Shown: piece after piece, positions 1 to 5,710 of the stretch
How positions within the stretch are numbered: the stretch's first letter is position 1
Layout: every line of letters begins with the position of its first letter
Source of the DNA: Bacteroidales bacterium
GTDB lineage: Bacteria; Bacteroidota; Bacteroidia; Bacteroidales; Muribaculaceae
Length of the DNA stretch: 6,055 nt
NCBI GenBank assembly: GCA_004554255.1
Contig: SFNC01000112.1
Location: 1 to 6,055, forward strand
Direction of reading: 5' to 3'
The notes under the pieces: generated by a model
The model's input: the letters and a program-made list of their open reading frames with translations, nothing else
What the model was told of the DNA's origin: nothing
Database searches by the model: none
Position numbers and translations under genes: made by a program

Positions 1-14
1 TCCAAGGCTTATGC

Positions 15-34
15 GGACGTTCCGGGGTACGTCC
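15..34. repeat. REP-like palindrome, left copy
   Basis: This is an imperfect palindrome: ggacgttcc (15-23), a 2-nt loop, and ggtacgtcc (26-34). Eight of nine arm positions pair. It matches the two palindromes right of the insertion sequence (consensus about GGACGYACC, loop, GGTRCGTCC), and like the 1475 copy it is preceded on the + strand by a tatg-c context. Unlike those copies it has no GTAG/CTAC tetranucleotide at either foot, so it may be a decayed or half copy. The rest of 1-95 holds only a pyrimidine-rich stretch (about 45-63) and AT-rich DNA. No gene is visible there. Confidence 0.6.
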
Positions 35-96
35 ATAAAATGTCCTTCCCCTCTCCTCCCTCGGTATTCTATATTTATTACATTTCAGTACATAAG

Positions 97-109
97 TGTC
101 CACTAAAAA
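97..109 (+). repeat. Left terminal inverted repeat of the IS
   Basis: The sequence tgtccactaaaaa is the exact inverse of 1383-1395. Similarity fades just inside (left continues aatca, right continues tgga when read inward), so the matching core is 13 bp. It is the expected transposase binding and cleavage end. Confidence 0.85.
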
Positions 110-158
110 ATCACAAGAGTACTTTGAATTTGTTGATATTCTGATTGTTACAAGTGAT

Positions 159-189
159 TTTGCTGCGCAACGATTTGAAATTACTTTTG
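159..189 (+). promoter_or_regulatory. Bacteroidetes-type promoter of the transposase
   Basis: A -33 box TTTG (159-162) is followed after exactly 19 bp by TACTTTTG (182-189), a full match to the Bacteroidetes -7 consensus TAnnTTTG. Counting from that box, transcription should begin near 193-196, giving a leader of only about 13-16 nt before the ATG at 209. The start site is inferred from the consensus, not measured. Confidence 0.72.
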
Positions 190-206
190 CAGTCTGAATC
201 AGACTG
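190..206 (+). promoter_or_regulatory. Leader hairpin just before the transposase start
   Basis: cagtctg (190-196), a 3-nt loop aat, then cagactg (200-206) form a perfect 7-bp stem that ends two bases before the ATG at 209. In an RNA reading through from outside the element it would fold across the translation start region. An RNA from the predicted internal promoter would begin within the 5' arm and lose part or all of it. This resembles the logic of IS10 and IS50, which block transposase translation from external transcripts. The function is inference. Confidence 0.55.
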
Positions 207-208
207 TT

Positions 209-1399
209 ATGAATAAGGACAAATACGTTTTCGCCCAATTAGTTTCATTCATGGACAACTTCAAGTTTCTAAGAATCGTAAAGAAGTACGATGGCGACAA
301 ATACGTCAAGAGCTTTACCTGTTGGAATCAGCTACTTACGATGATGTTCGGCCAGCTGACCAATCGCGAGAGTCTTCGCGACTTGATTGTCGCCACTGAG
401 GCGCACAGTGGGAAACTGTATCATCTCGGCATGGGTAAGTCTGTAACGAGGAGCAATCTTAGCAAAGCCAATGAGCAACGCGACTACCATATCTTCGAGG
501 AGTTCGCCTACTACATGATTGACGAGGCGAGGCGCAAGCGTCAGACCGAGATCTTCAAGCTCGGCGGGAATGTCTATGCCTTCGACTCAACTACGATTGA
601 CCTCTGTCTGTCGGTGTTCGAGTGGGCGAAGTTCCGCAGGCATAAGGGTGGCATCAAGATGCATACGCTATATGATGTTGAGGCGCAAGTGCCTGCTTTT
701 ATTCATATTACGACAGCTTCCGTTCACGATTCCAAGGCGATGCCGCATATCCCTTTGGAGGAAGGTGCTTACTATATCTTCGACCGCGGGTACAACGATT
801 TTACCAACCTTTACCGCATCCATGCAATCGGAGCCTGCTTCGTGATCAGGGCTAAAAACAACGTGAAATACCATGTCGTTTCCTGGAAACGAAGGATGCC
901 GAAGGGTATTTTGTCAGACTCTGTCATCGAGTTCACGGTCTATAAAAGTTCGAAGGTTTACCCTGAAAAGCTGAGAAGAGTGGTTTACAAAGATGAAGGA
1001 AACGGAGTTGTCTACACCTATCTCACCAACGATATGGACTCTTCCGCCTTGGTCATTGCAAACCTTTACAAAAACAGATGGAGTGTCGAACTCTTTTTCA
1101 AATGGGTTAAGCAACACCTTAAGATAAAGAAGTTCTGGGGAACTTCTGAGAATGCCGTCAGAATACAAATATACTGTGCCATAATCACTTACTGTCTTGT
1201 GGCGATAATGCAGCACGACATGAAGCTGGAGCGATCCGTATACGAGGTTCTACAGATTTTCGGAATCTCCCTGACCGACAAGACTCCTCTGCGGGACTTG
1301 TTCGACAAAAAGAATATCAACGATGTCAATGATCTCTATGGTTCCAATGAACCGAATTTGTTTAATTATTTAGAACCGTCCATTTTTAGTGGACAGTAA
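209..1399 (+). CDS. IS4-family DDE transposase
   Basis: This 396-residue protein catalyses cut-and-paste transposition of the surrounding element by binding its terminal repeats and cleaving with an RNase H-like DDE core. Residues about 1-75 form the N-terminal domain typical of this Bacteroidetes group (DUF4372-like, with KYDGDKYVKSFTCWNQLLTMMFGQ). The catalytic fold spans about 115-330. The likely triad is D126 (YAFDSTTID), D192 (YIFDRGYND) and E294. The IS4 signature Y-x2-R-x3-E-x6-K is complete at Y287, R290, E294 and K301. The frame is uninterrupted, so the enzyme may be active. The start is the first ATG, two bases after a hairpin, with no clear Shine-Dalgarno. The last residues (SIFSGQ) are encoded in the right inverted repeat, and the TAA (1397-1399) falls just outside the recognisable repeat. 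Confidence 0.93.
   Translation: MNKDKYVFAQLVSFMDNFKFLRIVKKYDGDKYVKSFTCWNQLLTMMFGQLTNRESLRDLIVATEAHSGKLYHLGMGKSVTRSNLSKANEQRDYHIFEEFAYYMIDEARRKRQTEIFKLGGNVYAFDSTTIDLCLSVFEWAKFRRHKGGIKMHTLYDVEAQVPAFIHITTASVHDSKAMPHIPLEEGAYYIFDRGYNDFTNLYRIHAIGACFVIRAKNNVKYHVVSWKRRMPKGILSDSVIEFTVYKSSKVYPEKLRRVVYKDEGNGVVYTYLTNDMDSSALVIANLYKNRWSVELFFKWVKQHLKIKKFWGTSENAVRIQIYCAIITYCLVAIMQHDMKLERSVYEVLQIFGISLTDKTPLRDLFDKKNINDVNDLYGSNEPNLFNYLEPSIFSGQ
1383..1395 (-). repeat. Right terminal inverted repeat of the IS
   Basis: tttttagtggaca on the + strand is the exact reverse complement of 97-109. It doubles as the 3' coding end of the transposase, an economical arrangement seen in compact insertion sequences. Confidence 0.85.
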
Positions 1400-1418
1400 T
1401 GAATTTACGTATCAAATT

Positions 1419-1443
1419 GTAGGGACGCACCCCAGGTGCGTCC
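1419..1443 (+). repeat. REP-like palindrome A with GTAG foot
   Basis: GTAG (1419-1422) directly abuts a perfect 9-bp stem: ggacgcacc (1423-1431), loop cca, ggtgcgtcc (1435-1443). A GTAG tetranucleotide at the foot of a hairpin is the recognition layout of REP sequences handled by Y1-type (RAYT) transposases in Enterobacteria and Pseudomonas. Applying that to this repeat is inference. Confidence 0.65.
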
Positions 1444-1452
1444 TTTTAATTT
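1423..1452 (+). terminator. Likely Rho-independent terminator of the transposase gene
   Basis: The perfect 9-bp GC-rich stem with a 3-nt loop (1423-1443) is followed on the + strand by ttttaattt (1444-1452). It starts 23 bp after the transposase stop. On the - strand the hairpin is not followed by a T-run, so it should act mainly on rightward transcripts and could protect clc from antisense read-through. The repeat probably serves as terminator by position rather than by origin. Confidence 0.55.
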
Positions 1453-1474
1453 ACTGGTATTCAATGTGTATGGC

Positions 1475-1499
1475 GGACGTACCTTGGGTGCATCCCTAC
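1475..1499 (-). repeat. REP-like palindrome B with GTAG foot, inverted
   Basis: ggacgtacc (1475-1483), loop ttg, ggtgcatcc (1487-1495), then ctac (1496-1499), which reads GTAG on the - strand. The stem pairs at 7 of 9 positions, with G:U pairs possible at the others. It is the opposite-facing partner of palindrome A. It lies 55 bp beyond the clc stop codon and has no T-run on the - strand, so it is a weak candidate for the operon terminator. Confidence 0.6.
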
Positions 1500-1553
1500 A
1501 AGTTGGTGCCATTTACGTAAATTTGACACACACTCCCTTTACTTATTTTACGG

Positions 1554-3371
1554 TTAATCCTCGGAATAGTGGCGGAGTACGCGGCGGTAGGAATTGAATA
1601 TTTTTGATTTCGACACGAAGCCCACATACTTGCCCTCGTCGTCGACAACGGGGAGATTCCAGGCGCCGGTATCATCGAAAGTCTTCATCACAGTTTCCAT
1701 CGTATCGGTGGTGTGAAGGCGTGTGCTGGCCGCAGTCATAAACCGGCTCACGTGCAGCCGCTTGTAGAGGTCGGGGCGGAACATAATGTTGCGGATATCA
1801 TCGAGATAAACCACACCTATCAAGCGGTTGTCGTCGTTGATAACCGGAAACAAATTACGGTTTGACTTCGATATCGTATCCACCATCTGCCGCAGATTCA
1901 TATCCGGTGTGACAGTGAGGAAGTCGGTCTCAATCACCGAATTCATTTTAAGCAGTGTGAGCACCGCCTTATCCTTGTGGTGAGTGAGCAGCTCGCCGCG
2001 ACGTGCCAGTCGCATCGTATAGATTGAGTATGGTTCAAAAATCTTGATTGTGCCATAGGAGAGCGTAGACACAATTAGCAGCGGCAGGAACAATTCATAA
2101 CCACCGGTCATCTCTGCCGTGAGGAAGATGCCCATCAGCGGCGCATGCATCACACCCGACATCACCCCGGCCATTCCCATCAGCGCGAAATTCTTTACCG
2201 ACAGTTCCATACCGAAGCCGAGATGATTGATCAGAAACGCGAAGAAGAATCCGGTCATACATCCCACATACAGCGAGGGGGCGAATGTGCCGCCCACACC
2301 GCCGCCGCCATTGGTCGCGGAGGTGGCAAACCCTTTCAGGGCGATAATCATACCTATGTAGAGGATAATGAACCATACATTATTGCGGTCGCCATAGAAT
2401 ATCGAACCATCGACAATCGACCCGGGGTCGCCATTGAGCAGAGAATTGATTGACCCGTAGCCTTCGCCATAGAGCGGCGGAAAAAGGAACACGAGCGAGG
2501 CGAGAATTGTGCCGCCCACCAGTGTGCGCTGCCACTGCTTATGCAAGTATTTGCGGAAAAAGTTTTCCATCAGATTCATCACCCTCGTGAAATAGAGCGA
2601 GATAAGTCCGCAGAAAACGCCCAGCGCCACGAAGAAGGGCACTCGCTCCATTACAAAGGGCTCGCTCTGCACGAAGAAGAATTCCAGGTCGTAGCCAGTG
2701 AAGATATACGCAATCGAAGCGGCAGTGATCGACGCTATCAGCAGAGGCATTACCGTCACCGTGGTTAGGTCGAGCATCAGCACCTCCAGGGTGAAAAGCA
2801 TTCCGGCAATTGGAGCCTTGAAAATGCCGGCGATACCGGCAGCCGCGCCGCATCCCACCAGAATCATAAGCACCCTTGGCGACAGACGGAAAGCCTGACC
2901 GAGATTCGACCCAATGGCAGCGCCGGTAAATACAATCGGGCCTTCGGCTCCGACCGATCCGCCAAAGCCGATGGTTATCGACGAGGCCACCACCGAAGTG
3001 TACATATTGTGCGGCTTCAGTCGGCTCTTGTTCTGCGAAATAGAATAGAGCACGCGGGTAACACCGTGCGATATGTTGTCTTTCACCACATACCGCACAT
3101 ACCACATAGCCAGCAGAATACCTATCACAGGATAGATGATGTAAAGATAATTGCCGGTCTCTACAGTCACGAAGCCGGTGAGCGAAGAGCTTATGTAATG
3201 AATAAGCCATTTCAGCACCATCGCGGCGAGGCCGGCCAATATGCCAACCACCAGCGACAGCATTATCACCAGCGACTTCTCCTTTATATGTTTCTCTCGC
3301 CAGGCAAGCATTTTCATCCACCAGGAGTGGACGGGAGCCTGCAATCTACCGGGCAGATATGGATCACGCAT
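1554..3371 (-). CDS. CLC-family chloride channel/transporter with CBS pair
   Basis: This 605-residue inner-membrane protein moves chloride or similar anions, as a dimer in all known CLC proteins. The CLC membrane core spans about 32-450 with many hydrophobic helices. Signature parts are the GSVGAEGP segment (138-145) with gating glutamate E143, GGTFAP (360-365), and Y425 in GGYELFLP, equivalent to the central tyrosine of E. coli ClC. S101 in NISHGV stands where the GSGIP serine is expected. The proton glutamate (E203 in E. coli ClC) aligns with V197 in FTLEVL, as in vertebrate CLC channels, so strict H+/Cl- exchange is doubtful. Two CBS domains (about 478-535 and 545-600) probably bind nucleotides and regulate gating. 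No fluoride-CLC signature is seen. The first ATG is used here; M19 or M21 would also fit, because residues 1-18 look like an extension. It is the last of three genes, 44 bp after the sugar transferase gene. Confidence 0.93.
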   Translation of the reverse strand: MRDPYLPGRLQAPVHSWWMKMLAWREKHIKEKSLVIMLSLVVGILAGLAAMVLKWLIHYISSSLTGFVTVETGNYLYIIYPVIGILLAMWYVRYVVKDNISHGVTRVLYSISQNKSRLKPHNMYTSVVASSITIGFGGSVGAEGPIVFTGAAIGSNLGQAFRLSPRVLMILVGCGAAAGIAGIFKAPIAGMLFTLEVLMLDLTTVTVMPLLIASITAASIAYIFTGYDLEFFFVQSEPFVMERVPFFVALGVFCGLISLYFTRVMNLMENFFRKYLHKQWQRTLVGGTILASLVFLFPPLYGEGYGSINSLLNGDPGSIVDGSIFYGDRNNVWFIILYIGMIIALKGFATSATNGGGGVGGTFAPSLYVGCMTGFFFAFLINHLGFGMELSVKNFALMGMAGVMSGVMHAPLMGIFLTAEMTGGYELFLPLLIVSTLSYGTIKIFEPYSIYTMRLARRGELLTHHKDKAVLTLLKMNSVIETDFLTVTPDMNLRQMVDTISKSNRNLFPVINDDNRLIGVVYLDDIRNIMFRPDLYKRLHVSRFMTAASTRLHTTDTMETVMKTFDDTGAWNLPVVDDEGKYVGFVSKSKIFNSYRRVLRHYSED

Positions 3372-3415
3372 TGATTCTTACGTTGTACCTATTAATAAAC
3401 ACTTTCACTCCTCTA

Positions 3416-4843
3416 TCACACACCTCTGCCGGTCAGCACGGTATTGACCGTATGCAGCAGAATCTTCATATCGGTCATCAGCGAAATATTCTCAAGGTAG
3501 ATCAGATCGAAGCGCGAGCGCTCTATCATCTCATCCACGGTCGAGGCATATCCGTGTTTCACCATACCCCAGGATGTAAGCCCGGGGCGCACCTGATGCA
3601 AAAGGGAATAATATGGAGCTTTTTGTAAAATCTTACTGATAAAATATTCACGTTCGGGACGCGGCCCTACAAGCGACATCTCGCCGCAGAGCACATTCCA
3701 GAACTGCGGCAACTCATCGAGGCGGTATTTCCGCAGGAACCGGCCGCACTTGGTCACTCGCTCATCGCCCTCCGCCGACAGACGTGGTCCTTCGGCTTCA
3801 GCCTCCGGAATCATCGTGCGGAACTTGATTATCCGGAATGGCTTTTTATGAAATCCGATACGCTCCTGGCGATAGAACACCGGCCCCTTGGAGTCGAGGC
3901 GTATCCACGCCGCCAGAATCAGCATCAGCGGAGAAAGCGCCAGCAATGCAATCGCTGAGACCATCACATCGCCGGTGCGCTTGAGGTTTCGGGTATATTC
4001 CGGAATATGCGCCGAGAAGATATCGACAAGCGGTTCGCCTGCAATATCTCCCACGCGGTTCATACGGCTCACAAGCTGGAGCGATTTAGGCGACAGGAAG
4101 ATAGGAATGTCAAGCGGATAAAGCTTATTGAGAGTCTCCGAGAGATTCTCCATAGCTCCGCTCTCCTCGGTAAGAATAATTCCTTGTATATTCTGCCGCT
4201 CTACGGCAGCCGCAAGATTATCTATCGGATATACCGGGAGGGAATCGTAGCGTTTAAACAGTTTATGCTCCTCATCGGGTGCTTCGGCATCGATATAAGC
4301 CACTACCCTATTGCCACGGCTGCGGTAGCGCTCCAACCGTCGGCGCAGCTCGCGCGATTCGGCATTGACGCCGATGATAGCAAACCGCTGTGACACATCG
4401 CCGCGGTTCACGATTCTGCGCCCAAGCAAAGTGATGATCAGTCGGCCAGCATATACCACCCCGAAGAGCAGCAGAAACAGCAGAAGAAGCAGCATAAAGT
4501 TGCTGAGCCGGTCGGGAATGGGATCGTTGAACAGCGCCATCAGGTAGATAGCCACCGAACCGATTATCGCCGTGGAAGCCGTGACAAGGAAGTCATCCAC
4601 GCGCGAGCGGAACAGCGGCCGGTTGTAATAGCCCGACAGGGCATACAGCGCCATCATCATCAGCGGGAAGAATATCTGACCCATATACACAGGCCTGACC
4701 TCGTAATACGACCGGAACGTACTGAACCCGCCGATAGCTTCTATCTGGTGATAGCGAAACACATTGAACAGCAGCCACGCCAGCGAGGTGGCCAGGAAAT
4801 CTGTGGTCACATATCTGAGCCGTTGCCGTTGTTCGAGAGTCAC
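3416..4843 (-). CDS. Polyprenyl-phosphate hexose-1-phosphate transferase (WbaP/WcaJ-like)
   Basis: This 475-residue membrane enzyme transfers a sugar-1-phosphate from a nucleotide sugar to undecaprenyl phosphate, the first step of an exopolysaccharide, capsule or O-glycan repeat unit. It has four N-terminal membrane helices (about 11-30, 56-72, 85-105, 115-138) and a Rossmann-like cytoplasmic domain (about 150-260, FAIIGVNAESREL). The C-terminal bacterial sugar transferase domain (about 285-473) starts with a membrane-inserted helix at about 291-313. Catalytic-core motifs are KFRTM (340-344), the Asp-Glu pair D376-E377 in LDELPQ, and VGPRPE (392-397). The start codon is GTG (4841-4843): an in-frame stop lies six codons upstream and the next internal ATG is inside a membrane helix, so GTG is well supported. 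The sugar cannot be told from sequence alone. No other glycan genes are in the window. It sits between tsaC and clc with 37- and 44-bp gaps. Confidence 0.93.
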   Translation of the reverse strand: MTLEQRQRLRYVTTDFLATSLAWLLFNVFRYHQIEAIGGFSTFRSYYEVRPVYMGQIFFPLMMMALYALSGYYNRPLFRSRVDDFLVTASTAIIGSVAIYLMALFNDPIPDRLSNFMLLLLLFLLLFGVVYAGRLIITLLGRRIVNRGDVSQRFAIIGVNAESRELRRRLERYRSRGNRVVAYIDAEAPDEEHKLFKRYDSLPVYPIDNLAAAVERQNIQGIILTEESGAMENLSETLNKLYPLDIPIFLSPKSLQLVSRMNRVGDIAGEPLVDIFSAHIPEYTRNLKRTGDVMVSAIALLALSPLMLILAAWIRLDSKGPVFYRQERIGFHKKPFRIIKFRTMIPEAEAEGPRLSAEGDERVTKCGRFLRKYRLDELPQFWNVLCGEMSLVGPRPEREYFISKILQKAPYYSLLHQVRPGLTSWGMVKHGYASTVDEMIERSRFDLIYLENISLMTDMKILLHTVNTVLTGRGV

Positions 4844-4880
4844 TTTAAATCTAATTATTCAGTTGCTGTAAATCCGCGTG

Positions 4881-5540
4881 TTATGGACGCAGAATCTTAA
4901 ACTCGCCCGAGCCAGAGAGGCGCATCACTGTGGAGGGAGCCGACTTGGAGAGGTCGTCGCGGCGGTAGTTCACCACATAGTCAACCCCATCAAGAATTTC
5001 AGCGGAAATTTCGGGGAAGGTGGCTGCTGCAGGCTCGCCGGAAATATTGGCCGAAGTTGACACAAGCGGCCTTCCCAACTCCCGGCACAGCGCATTGGAG
5101 AACAGCTCCCGGGTGACGCGGATGCCGATGCTACCTTCCGGGCCAAGCAGGTCTGGAGCAAGCCCCACCCCTTTGTCATATACAATGGTCAGCGGCTTCT
5201 CAGCATATTCAATCAGTTGAAATGCCACCTCGGGCATATCCTCCACATAGGCGGCGGCTTCGTCGGCGTCAGCCACAAGTACAATCATTGCCTTATGGTC
5301 GGGACGATGCTTCAGCGCAAACACACGGGCTACGGCCTCGGCATTGGTGGAATCGCACCCAATCCCCCACACCGTGTCGGTGGGGTAGAGAATCACGCCT
5401 CCGCGACGAAGCACCTTCGCCGCCTCTCGCACATCGGCGACCACTGCCTCAGGCAGATTCTGCCGCCGCTTTCTTGCTTTATCAGATCGTATTTCGGGCT
5501 TATCAGGCTGTTTTCCGGTCAAATTTTGCTGCTGCTTCAT
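4881..5540 (-). CDS. tsaC: L-threonylcarbamoyladenylate synthase (TsaC/Sua5/YwlC)
   Basis: This 219-residue cytoplasmic enzyme makes threonylcarbamoyl-AMP from threonine, bicarbonate and ATP. TsaB/D/E then transfer the group to A37 of ANN-decoding tRNAs (t6A). The YrdC-like fold covers about 34-219. Visible family motifs are LYPTDTVWGIGCD (51-63), KHRP (77-80), which binds substrates in this family, SIGIRV (137-142), and STSANISG (161-168). There is no C-terminal Sua5 domain, so it is the short TsaC/YwlC type. Residues 1-33 are a lysine-, glutamine- and arginine-rich extension ahead of the conserved core. The next in-frame Met is M85, far inside the domain, so the listed ATG is the best ATG start, although a later GTG cannot be excluded. 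It is the first gene of the leftward trio and lies about 40 nt after the predicted transcription start. Confidence 0.95.
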   Translation of the reverse strand: MKQQQNLTGKQPDKPEIRSDKARKRRQNLPEAVVADVREAAKVLRRGGVILYPTDTVWGIGCDSTNAEAVARVFALKHRPDHKAMIVLVADADEAAAYVEDMPEVAFQLIEYAEKPLTIVYDKGVGLAPDLLGPEGSIGIRVTRELFSNALCRELGRPLVSTSANISGEPAAATFPEISAEILDGVDYVVNYRRDDLSKSAPSTVMRLSGSGEFKILRP

Positions 5541-5550
5541 AAAACAAAAA

Positions 5551-5585
5551 TGTATGCCTGCAAGCCTTCAACTTGCAAACATACA
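5551..5585. promoter_or_regulatory. Interrupted dyad over the tsaC transcription start
   Basis: Symmetric arms tgtatg (5551-5556) and tgcaag (5559-5564) pair with cttgca (5572-5577) and cataca (5580-5585). This gives two perfect 6-bp stems separated by a 2x2 internal mismatch, with a 7-nt loop. It spans the predicted start site (near 5580) and touches the -7 box. It could be an operator, or its inner stem could be a leader hairpin. Function unknown. Confidence 0.45.
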
Positions 5586-5614
5586 AAGTTAGCAGTTTTC
5601 GCCGAAATGCCAAA
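5584..5614 (-). promoter_or_regulatory. Bacteroidetes-type promoter of the tsaC operon
   Basis: Read on the - strand, TTTG (5614-5611) is followed after exactly 19 bp by TAACTTTG (5591-5584), a full match to the -33/-7 consensus TTTG and TAnnTTTG. Transcription would begin near 5580, about 40 nt before the tsaC ATG. The spacing equals that of the transposase promoter in this window. No equally good match was noticed in the two short gaps further down the operon, which supports one transcript for all three genes. Confidence 0.75.
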
Positions 5615-5621
5615 ATCGGCG
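5600..5621. promoter_or_regulatory. Inverted repeat flanking the -33 box
   Basis: cgccga (5600-5605) and tcggcg (5616-5621) are perfect 6-bp inverted arms around a 10-bp centre that contains the -33 TTTG. Placed like this it could be a repressor or activator site. Alternatively it may be a weak stem terminating the upstream - strand gene, but no T-run follows on that strand. Confidence 0.35.
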
Positions 5622-5650
5622 TTATATATTCGTAATTGAAATGTTACGTT

Positions 5651-5710
5651 TCAAGGTCTTTCAAGGCGCTTCGATGCCTTTAGAGGCGTTTCAAGTGCTT
5701 TTGACCTGTT
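5651..5710. repeat. Six degenerate 10-bp tandem repeats with phased T-tracts
   Basis: Six consecutive 10-mers follow a consensus of about TCAAGGCGTT, starting at 5651, 5661, 5671, 5681, 5691 and 5701. Matches to the consensus are 8, 9, 7, 8, 7 and 5 of 10. Runs of two to four T recur every 10 bp from 5649 to 5711, one helical turn apart. The array lies between the stop of the truncated right-edge gene and the tsaC promoter, about 70-130 bp upstream of the predicted start. It may be curved DNA or a decayed minisatellite. Confidence 0.6.

Larger units (their letters stand above)
96..1396 (+). mobile_element. IS4-family insertion sequence, apparently complete
   Basis: The element is bounded by terminal inverted repeats with a 13-bp perfect match: tgtccactaaaaa at 97-109 and its reverse complement at 1383-1395. 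The outermost base differs (g at 96; complement of g at 1396 is c), so the exact tips are uncertain by a base or so. It holds a single full-length DDE transposase reading towards the right end, whose last codons lie inside the right repeat. A promoter and a leader hairpin lie in the 112-bp left non-coding part. The size of about 1.3 kb is usual for IS4-family elements. I found no convincing 9-12-bp target duplication next to the ends. The element sits downstream of, and convergent with, the clc gene and does not interrupt it. Confidence 0.88.
1402..1523. repeat. Composite BIME/MITE-like element with two inverted REP palindromes
   Basis: This 122-bp stretch is an imperfect inverted repeat on several scales. 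The outermost arms aatttacgta (1402-1411) and tacgtaaatt (1514-1523) match perfectly. Inside them, 1417-1431 pairs with 1487-1501 at 14 of 15 positions. Within that, two hairpin palindromes (1423-1443 and 1475-1495) face opposite ways, each with GTAG at its foot on its own strand, separated by a 31-bp AT-rich spacer. The layout matches bacterial interspersed mosaic elements built from REP sequences. The right arm also contains a perfect 12-bp palindrome, atttacgtaaat (1511-1522). The element fills the gap between the IS and clc and encodes nothing. No REP-associated transposase is in the window. Confidence 0.65.

Noticed and set aside
914..1216. Antisense 100-codon frame inside the transposase gene
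   Set aside because: No family resemblance and no promoter seen; the transposase frame explains this DNA fully.
1475..1499. Rho-independent terminator for clc
   Set aside because: The stem is imperfect and no T-run follows on the - strand, so I keep it as a repeat only.
2539..3321. Long 260-codon open frame on the - strand overlapping clc
   Set aside because: It lies entirely inside the clc gene in another frame, and its translation has no recognisable domain. The clc frame carries clear CLC motifs, so this is a coding shadow.
5217..5639. 140-codon + strand frame across tsaC and its promoter
   Set aside because: It runs antisense through the conserved tsaC core and the promoter region; the composition looks like a shadow.
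5676..5687. Terminator hairpin (gcct/aggc) for the right-edge gene
   Set aside because: The stem is only 4 bp with no following T-run on the - strand.
5651..5710. Possible CRISPR array
   Set aside because: Units are 10 bp, degenerate and contiguous with no spacers, and there are no cas genes nearby.
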